Assembly: GCA_902789835.1 (NCBI GenBank)
Contig: CADAPN010000012.1
Location: 1-53,527 of the forward strand
Direction of reading: 5' to 3'
Length of the DNA stretch: 53,527 nt
DNA from: Oscillospiraceae bacterium
Lineage (GTDB): Bacteria > Bacillota_A > Clostridia > Oscillospirales > Oscillospiraceae
Shown: one piece after another, positions 7,431 to 15,346 of the stretch
Layout of the letters: the number at the start of each line of letters is the position of its first letter
Numbering within the stretch: position 1 is the stretch's first letter
Translations under genes and position numbers: made by a program
Notes under the pieces: model-generated
Database searches by the model: none
What the model was told of the DNA's origin: nothing
Seen by the model: only the letters and a program-made list of their open reading frames with translations

Positions 7431-7963
7431 TTGCCTTCCCCCTTCAGTGTGGCATTGTTCTTTGCCAGAAAAGCGATCCAATCCTTAACCTTTATAGCGG
7501 ATACACCAGCAGGCAAGGAATAAATGTGGAAACCGAGCTTTTCATACGCATAATTCAGATGAGCCTGCTCCGCAGTCGGAACCGGCAAATGGGTGCGGTC
7601 GTCGCCTGTAGAATAGACAGAGTCTTTGATTGAAATTGCACTGGGGGTAGGCAGAAGCGGAACTCCCCTTTCAATTGCCAACAGGTAATCCTGCATGTTG
7701 TAAAAGGTCCGCTCGTGTTCTGCTTCATCGTCAAACTTGACGGTAGCAGGACCAAAGAGATAGACTTCGTCTTCTCCATCAGGTTTTACTGCATACCACA
7801 CCGAGCCGAAGTAAAACTCCGGTGCGCCAAACATAGCAACAACTTCCCCACTTTTGTGCAAAGGATGAATGTAGCAATGTCTTGTCTTCATTTTCTGCAA
7901 ATCTTTGCGAAAATGGTATCTCCAGAGGCAATCATCAATAAAGTTTTTTAACTTGCTAAACAT
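7424..7963 (-). CDS. Hypothetical protein
   Basis: 179 residues, ATG at 7961-7963 with AAGGAGAT 6 bases upstream. The N-terminus is basic and amphipathic (KNFIDDCLWRYHFRKDLQKM), followed by a beta-rich domain (GEVVAMFGAPEFYFGSVWYA) and a C-terminal helical part. No membrane segment and no recognised family. Coupled to the YopX gene by a 7-base overlap. Confidence 0.65.
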   Translation of the reverse strand: MFSKLKNFIDDCLWRYHFRKDLQKMKTRHCYIHPLHKSGEVVAMFGAPEFYFGSVWYAVKPDGEDEVYLFGPATVKFDDEAEHERTFYNMQDYLLAIERGVPLLPTPSAISIKDSVYSTGDDRTHLPVPTAEQAHLNYAYEKLGFHIYSLPAGVSAIKVKDWIAFLAKNNATLKGEGKC

Positions 7964-7980
7964 CTTGATCTCCTTCCTTT

Positions 7981-8028
7981 TTCATTTTTGATACGATTTC
8001 TCAGACACAGTTTTACGGAGCAATAGCC
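7981..8028. repeat. Duplicated gene-end module, copy 2 of pair B
   Basis: Partner of 5752-5798. Here the repeat carries the last codons of the 22-residue miniprotein gene at 8013. Confidence 0.7.
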
Positions 8029-8081
8029 ACTCCAATGGCCAGAATAAAACACAGCGAGAATAGAATGATCATAATAGTCAT
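8013..8081 (-). CDS. 22-residue membrane miniprotein
   Basis: A 22-codon open frame with AAAGGAG 9 bases before its ATG. The product is one hydrophobic helix (MIILFSLCFILAIGVAIAP). It is the second single-helix peptide of this run; the other is at 4348. The strong ribosome binding site and position between two genes support a real gene, but the short size limits certainty. Confidence 0.45.
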   Translation of the reverse strand: MTIMIILFSLCFILAIGVAIAP

Positions 8082-8098
8082 CTTATTTTTCTCCTTTC

Positions 8099-8377
8099 TC
8101 AACAAACTTTTGCTTTGGACTCGGCAATGTGGCGAATGTCTCTGATGAAGGGCGCGGCGTCAGGATGGTCAAGGTTTGTGCGATGCTCCTCAACCAGATC
8201 ATACTTGCCGTCGATCCAGTCGACAGCCTCTGCCGCAGACTTGCTCCAGTCGGCGATATTCAGTAAGGTCAGGATTATGCTGAGACGGGCGCGATCGTAA
8301 CCGCGCTGGCCTCGCATTGCCCGGAGTTTGTCGAGTTTCACCTGAAGGGATGCTTTCCACTCTTCGAACGTTTTCAT
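8099..8377 (-). CDS. Hypothetical small helical protein
   Basis: 92 residues, mostly alpha-helical and charged, with no membrane segment (KTFEEWKASLQVKLDKLRAM, later DIRHIAESKAKVC). AAAAGGAGA lies 10 bases before the ATG. Unknown family; member of the small-gene run. Confidence 0.6.
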   Translation of the reverse strand: MKTFEEWKASLQVKLDKLRAMRGQRGYDRARLSIILTLLNIADWSKSAAEAVDWIDGKYDLVEEHRTNLDHPDAAPFIRDIRHIAESKAKVC

Positions 8378-8398
8378 TGTTTCACTTCTCCTTTTCTT

Positions 8399-8581
8399 TT
8401 AGTTGTTGATTCTTACGTCGCTTGATCTCGGTTTGTAGCGCTTTTTGCACCAGACACACTTTTTCCATGTCCGTGGCACCTCCTTATCGAATCTGCCTCC
8501 GCCATAGGTCCAGCCACAAAACGGACAGGTGATATCGATGAAGTCACCATCCTTGAGAGGTGTGTTGTTTTTGTCCACCAT
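8399..8581 (-). CDS. Small zinc-finger-like protein
   Basis: 60 residues with two CxxC knuckles (CPFC at 20-23 and CVWC at 42-45), a rubredoxin/zinc-ribbon type arrangement, and a basic C-terminus (KKRYKPRSS). It is likely a small zinc-binding, possibly nucleic-acid-binding protein. The first codons (MVDKNN) and the region before them are duplicated at the gene start at 8751. Confidence 0.6.
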   Translation of the reverse strand: MVDKNNTPLKDGDFIDITCPFCGWTYGGGRFDKEVPRTWKKCVWCKKRYKPRSSDVRINN

Positions 8582-8610
8582 TGTTTTTTCTCCGTCTTGT
8601 TCCTTTTAAT
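8556..8610. repeat. Duplicated gene-start module, copy 1 of pair C
   Basis: Start codon region, ribosome binding site and first codons (MVDKNN) of the zinc-finger gene. Matches 8731-8770 apart from a gap of about 9 bases. Confidence 0.65.
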
Positions 8611-8628
8611 TGTTTTGGTTAGCGCCGA

Positions 8629-8751
8629 TTACTGCAACACAAAGCTTTCCCCGTCAGGAGTTGTGAGTATGCCATCGATCCATCCGCAGAACAGGCTGCT
8701 TGAAACGACGGGCTCTGCTTCCTTGTTGGGCACATTGTTTTTGTCCACCAC
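8629..8751 (-). CDS. Possible 40-residue protein sharing a start with its neighbour
   Basis: GTG start at 8749-8751 with AAGGAGAC upstream. The first residues (VVDKNN) match the zinc-finger gene at 8399, after which the sequences differ; the Cys knuckles are lost except FCGW. It may be a diverged or truncated duplicate of that gene. Confidence 0.35.
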   Translation of the reverse strand: MVDKNNVPNKEAEPVVSSSLFCGWIDGILTTPDGESFVLQ

Positions 8752-8770
8752 TGTCTTTGTCTCCTTTTAA
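8731..8770. repeat. Duplicated gene-start module, copy 2 of pair C
   Basis: Partner of 8556-8610, covering the ribosome binding site and first codons of the possible gene at 8629. Confidence 0.65.
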
Positions 8771-8794
8771 TCATTTTTTAGTTTTATATATAAA

Positions 8795-8827
8795 AACAGA
8801 ACATAGCCGTTTTCAGCCCGTTCTGTT
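8795..8827. promoter_or_regulatory. Inverted repeat upstream of the small-gene run
   Basis: AACAGAAC (8795-8802) and GTTCTGTT (8820-8827) are perfect 8-bp arms, next to an AT-rich TATATATA stretch (8786-8793) that could be the -10 of the minus-strand run. It is a possible operator. Confidence 0.35.
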
Positions 8828-8844
8828 ATTAACGGTTTTATTAA

Positions 8845-8883
8845 ACAAAAAAAGCAGTCGGCCATTGATAGGCAGACTGCTGT
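8845..8883 (-). terminator. Terminator of the membrane-protein gene at 9016
   Basis: AGCAGTC and GACTGCT pair across a loop. Read on the minus strand the stem is followed by seven T's. It ends transcription of the gene at 9016 before the small-gene run. Confidence 0.7.
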
Positions 8884-9015
8884 CTTCTATATACTGCTTT
8901 CATTTTACTTTCATAAAGCTTATATTGTAAAGCAAAGTAAGCGGACTATGGCAAGAATAGGACCTATCTACCCCATGTGAGCAGATAAGCCCTATTTTTT
9001 GCTGTTCAATACGAA

Positions 9016-9768
9016 CTATGCGACTTTCACCAGATATATAACTGATAAGGCGATACAAATAAGCGCGAGTACATAGAACAGGCACTTCTTCCTCTCCCTA
9101 ATCCGTTCTTTGTACTCTTTGGTCTGCTTTAATTCCTCGCGGGCTTTCCACGGATACATCATGTCATAATACCACGAATTGAGCTCTTCTTTTGTCTTGT
9201 AATAGAGGTAATTCCATTTTACGCCTCCAATTTCAGCGGTTGAATCTGTGACATATATACAGATTTTTTCTTCCAAGTTGCGAATGCTTGCCGGTATATT
9301 GATTGCATCTTTGCCATGGATCTTGCTGCAAGTCTTTTGCACATCCTCGCAAAAGCTATGAATCGGCCAATAGATTTTCTTGTGAATGTCATCGCGCTTC
9401 TTCCTCCACGCCTCAAAGAACCAGATATTGGCGTAGCAGGCACCGTAGTCCCAGAGATCGACCGTGGCAAGATCGTCAAAGAATCTAATCTTATCTTCAA
9501 CCTCCCAGTCGGGGTCATATTTCTTGATTTTTCCTATGATTTTCTGAGAGAGAGAACTGAATTTCTCCAATGCGAGTGTACGTTCACGCCAGTATCCAAT
9601 CACAGATGTGATCAAGGTTATTACCGCCCCGCCAAACAAGGTCAGGGCAACATTGTTCCAGAAAGCCGCTTCGTGTCCTTTTCCCCAATAATGCAGACAG
9701 ATGGTCATGAACGCCGTTATAACTGTGATAATGCTCGTAGCATAAGTTGCATCTCTGTAAGACTTCAC
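9016..9768 (-). CDS. Membrane protein of unknown function, divergent from defence operon
   Basis: 250 residues, GTG start (9766-9768) with GGGAGGATG upstream. Two N-terminal membrane segments (about 10-28 and 38-62), a long soluble region rich in Trp, Tyr and charged residues (about 65-225), and a C-terminal segment (FYVLALICIALSVIYLV). This layout recalls small membrane effectors or sensors seen beside defence genes, but no family is recognised. It is transcribed away from the ATPase/Z1 operon, with a LexA-like box between them. Confidence 0.75.
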   Translation of the reverse strand: MKSYRDATYATSIITVITAFMTICLHYWGKGHEAAFWNNVALTLFGGAVITLITSVIGYWRERTLALEKFSSLSQKIIGKIKKYDPDWEVEDKIRFFDDLATVDLWDYGACYANIWFFEAWRKKRDDIHKKIYWPIHSFCEDVQKTCSKIHGKDAINIPASIRNLEEKICIYVTDSTAEIGGVKWNYLYYKTKEELNSWYYDMMYPWKAREELKQTKEYKERIRERKKCLFYVLALICIALSVIYLVKVA

Positions 9769-9837
9769 GTCATCCTCCCAATTCAGTACCTAAAGAGTCA
9801 ATTCTCAAGGTATACACTATCTACAAGGAATTATATA

Positions 9838-9849
9838 GAACACATGTTC
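9838..9849. promoter_or_regulatory. LexA-like (SOS) box
   Basis: GAACACATGTTC is a perfect palindrome that fits the GAAC-N4-GTTC core of the Gram-positive LexA/DinR site. It lies in the divergent intergenic region, about 70 bases from the GTG of the membrane-protein gene and about 100 bases upstream of the defence-operon promoter. Confidence 0.45.
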
Positions 9850-9898
9850 TCCGGTCAAGGGAGCTGTTGTTAACGTTCTTATAAGCAGTCTAAGCTAT

Positions 9899-9931
9899 CG
9901 GCGCCAAGAAAAAGGCGCTGATTTTTTCTTT
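9899..9931 (+). terminator. Possible terminator before the defence operon
   Basis: GGCGCC, a short A-rich loop and GGCGC form a small stem followed by ATTTTTTCTT on the plus strand. No plus-strand gene lies before it, so it may shield the operon or end a short unannotated transcript. Confidence 0.45.
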
Positions 9932-9947
9932 AGCAGAGGATCTTTCC

Positions 9948-9976
9948 TTGTGGATCGTGTCGAAGTATGCTAAAAT
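9948..9976 (+). promoter_or_regulatory. Promoter of the five-gene defence operon
   Basis: TTGTGG (9948-9953), 17 bases, TAAAAT (9971-9976), with a TG one base before the -10 (extended -10). The predicted start near 9983 leaves a leader of about 75 bases. Confidence 0.6.
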
Positions 9977-10057
9977 GATAAAGAATCTTGCCAAAATTCA
10001 AGTTACTGCAAGGCATAACGGATTGCCAGATCATGAAATATCAGGGTGGTGGAAGAT

Positions 10058-11527
10058 ATGCCCGAACTGATCGAATCCATACCGGAAGCACGGCTGTTGC
10101 TGATGTCCCTTCGCTCTGTAGGATATACTGAAGAGGCAGCTATTGCAGATATCATCGACAACAGCATCTCCGCGGATGCAACAAAAATAGATATAACATT
10201 TGATTGGGATCGTCGTCGGATCGTCATCTCTGACAATGGATTTGGTATGGACGCCGACTCCCTTATCAAAAACATGCGCATTGGCTCAGCTGATCCCGGT
10301 GAGATACGTCCATCCAAGGATCTTGGCCGCTTTGGCATGGGAATGAAGACGGCCGCTTTCTCTCTGGGAAAACGGCTTACTGTTATCACAAAAACAAGCA
10401 ACGGGTTCGCAAATGCCACATGGGATCTGGACGAGGTCTTACAAATTGGCTGGCAACTGATCATTCAGGAAGATGATGCCCTTTCCGAATTCTATGGGAT
10501 GCTTGGTGAGCAAGGGACAATTATTGTAATAGATAAACTTGATCGTCTTGTTGACAAAAACGACATAGGAAAGTCAAAGCAAAAGTTTTTTAGAATTCTT
10601 TCAAACACGGAAAAGCATATCAGTCTCATATTTCACCGGTTTATTGAGGAAGACGGGCTCGCATTGACGATCAATGGGAACATTGTAGAAGCTTGGAACC
10701 CGTTCATCCCGGAGAACCGCGCCACACAGGAGCTGGCTGAAGAGCCTGTGTATTCTGACGATGGACTCCATGAGGTTACGATCCAACCGTATATTCTCCC
10801 GCACAAGACAAAGTTTGCCAGTCCGGATGATTTTAAGAAAGCTGGTGGACCTAAGGGCTGGAATTACCACCAAGGCGTGTACCTCTATAGAAATAAGCGC
10901 TTGATCGTTTACGGGACATGGTTTGATTTTATTCGGAAAGAGCCCGCGTACAATCTGGCCCGCATCAAAGTCGACATTTCATCTACCGATGATGAGCTTT
11001 GGAACATTGATATTAAGAAATCCGCGGCGTCTCTCCCTCTTTTCATGAGGGATACTATGGCGCGCGTCATTGATGTAGCAACAGAGAAATCCGCGACAGT
11101 CTATAATTCCAGGGGCACGTACTCCAAGAACCCCACAATTCCGAACCTGAGCTATGTATGGGAGCAACGCAAGACCAACGGAAAATACTCCTTCCATATC
11201 AACAAAAAGCACATTCTTTTGAAATCCATCCGTGCGCAGCTGGATGAAGAAGGCAAGGATTCTTTGTCAGCATATTTGTCCCTTGTTGAAAATTTCGCCC
11301 CGTTTATGGTTTCCGGCGTCACAGCATCCCTGCAGACCTCAGATAAAGAAAAAGAAGTCGATCTGGAATCCGTGGAATCTGTAATGGCAATAAACGAGCT
11401 GAGGAAATACGTTAGTCTCTTCCGAGTGAGAGGCTTCACAAATGATGAAATCCGGTCAACGCTTCTGGAGATGCCAAATTATCGACATCTGAAGCAGGTC
11501 ATTATTGAATTGACGGAGGATAACTAA
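10058..11527 (+). CDS. MutL/MORC-like GHKL ATPase of a defence operon
   Basis: 489 residues from the ATG at 10058 (GGTGG 6 bases upstream; an in-frame GTG at 10046 is the alternative). The N-terminal domain has all GHKL ATPase motifs: the N-box (AAIADIIDNSISADA, about 25-40), ISDNGFGMD (about 62-70) and GRFGMGMKTAAFSLG (about 91-105). This is the histidine kinase/HSP90/MutL/MORC ATP fold. ATPases of this type next to Z1, AIPR and methyltransferase genes are known from MORC-linked restriction-modification systems and from the Mza defence system. It probably acts as a DNA-clamping or sensing ATPase. Its stop overlaps the next start by one base (TAATG), showing translational coupling. Confidence 0.85.
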   Translation: MPELIESIPEARLLLMSLRSVGYTEEAAIADIIDNSISADATKIDITFDWDRRRIVISDNGFGMDADSLIKNMRIGSADPGEIRPSKDLGRFGMGMKTAAFSLGKRLTVITKTSNGFANATWDLDEVLQIGWQLIIQEDDALSEFYGMLGEQGTIIVIDKLDRLVDKNDIGKSKQKFFRILSNTEKHISLIFHRFIEEDGLALTINGNIVEAWNPFIPENRATQELAEEPVYSDDGLHEVTIQPYILPHKTKFASPDDFKKAGGPKGWNYHQGVYLYRNKRLIVYGTWFDFIRKEPAYNLARIKVDISSTDDELWNIDIKKSAASLPLFMRDTMARVIDVATEKSATVYNSRGTYSKNPTIPNLSYVWEQRKTNGKYSFHINKKHILLKSIRAQLDEEGKDSLSAYLSLVENFAPFMVSGVTASLQTSDKEKEVDLESVESVMAINELRKYVSLFRVRGFTNDEIRSTLLEMPNYRHLKQVIIELTEDN

Positions 11528-14346
11528 TGTTGAATATTCCTGCCGGACTCTCAGATGAAGAAAGAGGTATATATAAAGTCTGCTTCACGGCCTGCGAAAA
11601 GCAGCTCAGTGAAGGAAAGGCCATCGCTGAAGCCGTTGATGCCGCAATTGCAAAATACAGTTTTCTTATCAGCGATGTCAATGAGCTACGAAGATTTCTC
11701 TATGCAGAAATAACCGTATATAGTGAACCGACAGTAGCCCTCATCGCAGAAAAGTACAAGAATTCCGATTGGTGGTCAAAGCACAAAGCAGACTACTCAT
11801 TCCCGAAAGAGTATTCTGAGCGCTATTATGACTATATGTGTAATAAGCCGTCATGGGGTATTACAGCCATTAACGAAATAGACCGCTCTACGGACAAAAC
11901 CATGAATGCTATTGTTGATCCTCAGCTTGGCGCCGAGGATGAACGAATTGGAATGATTTTCGGCTATGTCCAGTCCGGTAAGACGGCGCACTATATCAGC
12001 CTGATCAACAAGGCCTATGATGCCGGCTATAAAATTATCATTGTCCTGACGGGTATGCATGACAGCTTGCGTAGCCAAACGCAGTCACGTATTGATGAGG
12101 AAGTGCTGGGCTACGAAACCAGTATTGATTATTTTCTGAACAGTGCCCTGGAGAAGAATGCGATTGGTGTCGGCATTGGGTTCCAGAATCAGATTCGCGC
12201 CCTGCCTATGCTCCAGTCTCTGACTACGCGGGATCAGAAGGGTGATTTCAGCAAGAGCACTCTCGGCGTGAAGATGACGAATCCGTTCATAATCGTCACA
12301 AAGAAAAATGCCGTTGTGCTCCGGAACATTCTAAAGTACTTCAACAATGCCCCATTTGCCGAAACAGAGAACGGAAAAAAGTATATCCCTGCTACATACC
12401 CGGCTCTCATCATTGATGATGAGGCTGACCAGGCTTCTGTAAACACGAAAGCTGTCCGCGAGAAAGACGGGAGCTACAAGAAAGACTATGATCCGTCTAC
12501 GATCAACGGCTTGATCCGGAAACTACTCCGCGTATTTAAGACCAGATCTTATGTCGGTTATACTGCCACACCATATGCCAATATCTTTATTGATCCTAAG
12601 ACGCCTGATACGGAGTACGGAAGCGATCTTTATCCAAGAGACTTTATTTTCCGTGCCCCACGCTCCAACATGTATGTAGGTGCCAGAGAGTTCTTTGGAC
12701 TGGCTGGGGCCGAAGATGCGCCCACAATGCCGTTATTCCGGCCTATCATAAAAGGTGCAAGCTATCTCGGAAAAGGCACGAAGGTCGATGATCCTGTAGG
12801 TCCTATTCCCGATGATTTGAAGCTGGCTGTTCGATATTTCTATATTTCCACGGCACTGAGAAACCTGCGCGGTCAGATTAACAAGCCGAACAGCATGCTC
12901 GTTCATGTTGTCCGTTTTGTTGGTCAGCAGAATATCATCAAGCGCAAAGTCCAGGACTACCGTGATGAGTTGGAGTCATACATCCGGTATAATGACATGG
13001 AAACCTGTGAGGAATTCCATCGCATTTGGAACAGTGACTATCTTCCCACACATTCTGATTTGCAGAGCAGCTTCTCCAGGTATATGGACGGTTGCACCAT
13101 GCCGGAGTGGCCGGATATATGGAATGAGATCTGCCGCATTGTTCAGGACAAAGAGATTACTGTTTATGCCGTCAATGGCAAAAGCCTCGATGCCCTGATC
13201 TATAAAAACCATCAGGGCAGGCCCTTTAATGTCATAGTCATCGGTGGCGATAAGCTTTCTCGCGGATTGACACTTGAAGGGCTGACTGTGAGCTATTTCA
13301 CGCGCTCCTCCAGCACATACGACACGCTCATGCAAATGGGCCGCTGGTTCGGGTTCAGGCCGGGCTATCTGGACGCTTGCAGACTTTTCACGACTAAAGA
13401 TCTTTTTGCTAATTTCTCACATATTTCTATGGCCACAGAGGATCTCGCCAGCCAGTTTGACTTTATGGATGAGGTCAGCCAGACGCCGAAGGATTTCGGC
13501 CTCCGTGTGGCAACACACCCAACACTGCTGATCACAGCGCGCAACAAGCTGAGAACCGGCATCGAAATGAAGAGTGATTTCAGCTGCAAGCTGAGCCAGA
13601 CCAGAGTCTTTGATGTTGACGGCGAGACTTATGACCACAACTTTGAAGCTGTTGAATCGTTGCTGAAGGCAATCGGTAGCCCACTTTCCAAACAAGGTTT
13701 TAAGGATCATTTCCAGAAAAACAATCCCGGCGATCACTTCTTTTGGATCAACATTTCTGGTTACCACATTGCTTCCTTCTTTGAGGCGTATCAAACATCA
13801 AAATCTGCTACTCGGGCAAACAGTAAGTATATGGCTGAGTATGTCAGAGAGATGATGAAGGTCGGCGGAGTCACTGACTGGACCGTATGCTTGATGAATT
13901 TCAAGCGTGAGGACAAGCCCGCTTTCTCTATTGCAGGCTTCGATGAGATCGGTGCCGGTATTTTCCGCGCCGAAGGGAAAGGCGTTCAGTCCCAAGGGAG
14001 TACCGTGTCCATTCATACCATGACATCTGAAGGGCACGAATTCTACGATTTCACAGCTGAGCAGCTGCGAAGGAAAGATGCCCGTGAAGCTGAATTAAAG
14101 GCTCAGAAGAAAAATGATAAGCGTTGTAGCGAAATCCTACGCAGTGAGATTCGCGACCAAAAGCAGGGCTTCCTGATTCTATACCCGATTGCAGACGCCG
14201 GTGATCTCACGAAGATGAAAGGCGACCATAAAACTCCGTTTGGTTTTGCTGTTGTGTTCCCCGACCGCAAGGGTAAAGGCGACCTGAAAACGTATCGAAT
14301 GAACGATGTCGCAGTGGAGAATGATAGCGATGAGTTTTACGACTGA
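11527..14346 (+). CDS. Z1-domain helicase-like protein
   Basis: 939 residues. The Z1 family is a superfamily 2 helicase-like NTPase found with MutL-like ATPases and methyltransferases. Visible motifs: Walker A GYVQSGKTAH (about 145), Walker B IIDDEADQAS (about 295), GYTATPYANIF (motif III-like, about 343), GGDKLSRGLTLEGL (about 572) and QMGRWFGFRPGY (about 603, motif VI with its arginines). The C-terminal third (about 650-939) is not recognised and may bind DNA or partners. It overlaps the next gene by 17 bases. It is expected to translocate on DNA in the anti-phage complex. Confidence 0.88.
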   Translation: MLNIPAGLSDEERGIYKVCFTACEKQLSEGKAIAEAVDAAIAKYSFLISDVNELRRFLYAEITVYSEPTVALIAEKYKNSDWWSKHKADYSFPKEYSERYYDYMCNKPSWGITAINEIDRSTDKTMNAIVDPQLGAEDERIGMIFGYVQSGKTAHYISLINKAYDAGYKIIIVLTGMHDSLRSQTQSRIDEEVLGYETSIDYFLNSALEKNAIGVGIGFQNQIRALPMLQSLTTRDQKGDFSKSTLGVKMTNPFIIVTKKNAVVLRNILKYFNNAPFAETENGKKYIPATYPALIIDDEADQASVNTKAVREKDGSYKKDYDPSTINGLIRKLLRVFKTRSYVGYTATPYANIFIDPKTPDTEYGSDLYPRDFIFRAPRSNMYVGAREFFGLAGAEDAPTMPLFRPIIKGASYLGKGTKVDDPVGPIPDDLKLAVRYFYISTALRNLRGQINKPNSMLVHVVRFVGQQNIIKRKVQDYRDELESYIRYNDMETCEEFHRIWNSDYLPTHSDLQSSFSRYMDGCTMPEWPDIWNEICRIVQDKEITVYAVNGKSLDALIYKNHQGRPFNVIVIGGDKLSRGLTLEGLTVSYFTRSSSTYDTLMQMGRWFGFRPGYLDACRLFTTKDLFANFSHISMATEDLASQFDFMDEVSQTPKDFGLRVATHPTLLITARNKLRTGIEMKSDFSCKLSQTRVFDVDGETYDHNFEAVESLLKAIGSPLSKQGFKDHFQKNNPGDHFFWINISGYHIASFFEAYQTSKSATRANSKYMAEYVREMMKVGGVTDWTVCLMNFKREDKPAFSIAGFDEIGAGIFRAEGKGVQSQGSTVSIHTMTSEGHEFYDFTAEQLRRKDAREAELKAQKKNDKRCSEILRSEIRDQKQGFLILYPIADAGDLTKMKGDHKTPFGFAVVFPDRKGKGDLKTYRMNDVAVENDSDEFYD

Positions 14347-15346
14347 TATTTACAAGAAAATACTCGACGATATCTCACAACGTAAAGATTTCCCTGGTTC
14401 TCATGCTTCTCGTCTGATTTCGTATAAAGGCGGAAACCATATCGTATTCTCCATAAATGTGCTTTCCGGGCTACGAGAGGCCTTTATCGCATTGGATGAA
14501 CTACCAGACCATATTGATTTTCCTAAATGGCATGGGATTGCAATCGATGTTGTGCAGCTGCCGGCCTACGGGGACAAGCATTATATACGATTTGTTCAGC
14601 TGCCACAAAGTGCTGACTACATCTTCGAAATCGTCATTGAGGATCTGCGGGTGTCGGTATCGGCCCTTGACAGCATGGAAGCAACACTATCCACAGTGTA
14701 TGCCATTCTTCTGAAGTGGAAGCGGTTCTTCCAGGCCGAAAGAGATCCGCTGATGTCTGATGAGCTTCAAGAAGGCCTTTACGGTGAGCTCCTGTTTCTG
14801 GCCTGGGCCATTACGAATATTGGGACAAGCGCCGTTTCTTGCTGGACAGGCGGAGCCAGAGAAACACACGATTTCTATTTTGCCGCACATGCCGTTGAAG
14901 TAAAAACGACTTCTAAAAAGGAGCCATATTACGCGACGATAAGTAGCGAGTATCAGCTCGACAACAGCGATATCCCAGGCCGGCTTTTCTTACGTTTTTA
15001 TGCGCTACGTAAAAGCAGCAGTTCGGGAGAACGCTTGCCAGAGATCGTTCAAAGGATCCGGGATATGCTGATTGACGATCCCAGTGCAAAAATGCTCTTT
15101 GAGGACAAGCTGATTCAATATGGTTACTTTGAAGCCGCCGCGGAACTGTATACCACTGGCTTCCACCAGCGTGAGCAGTACTGCTTTGAAATATCTGAGC
15201 TTACTCCCCGGATAATACGTTCCATGTATAAGCCTGGCGTGGCTAAAGTCGCTTATGAACTGTCAATCGCACAATGTCTACCATGCGCTATTCCCATCGA
15301 TGATTTATCTCAAGCCATCACGAGAGGTTGTGATCAGATATGCTGA
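14330..15346 (+). CDS. PD-(D/E)XK nuclease-like protein (DUF4420)
   Basis: 338 residues from the ATG at 14330, with GGAGA 9 bases upstream; an in-frame ATG 24 bases earlier is less likely. The nuclease core is visible: QEGLYGELLFL (about 146-156, helix with the first acidic residue), CWTGGARETHDFYF (the PD-like Asp) and VEVKTTSKK (about 189, the E-x-K of the active site). The family is known as a partner of Z1 and AIPR proteins and probably supplies DNA cleavage. It overlaps the preceding gene by 17 bases and the next by 7. Confidence 0.85.
   Translation: MSFTTDIYKKILDDISQRKDFPGSHASRLISYKGGNHIVFSINVLSGLREAFIALDELPDHIDFPKWHGIAIDVVQLPAYGDKHYIRFVQLPQSADYIFEIVIEDLRVSVSALDSMEATLSTVYAILLKWKRFFQAERDPLMSDELQEGLYGELLFLAWAITNIGTSAVSCWTGGARETHDFYFAAHAVEVKTTSKKEPYYATISSEYQLDNSDIPGRLFLRFYALRKSSSSGERLPEIVQRIRDMLIDDPSAKMLFEDKLIQYGYFEAAAELYTTGFHQREQYCFEISELTPRIIRSMYKPGVAKVAYELSIAQCLPCAIPIDDLSQAITRGCDQIC

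Noticed and set aside
8958..9001. Plus-strand terminator-like hairpin ending in TTTTTT
   Set aside because: AATAGG/CCTATT with an internal mismatch is weak, and no plus-strand gene precedes it; the minus-strand terminator at 8845 explains the region better.
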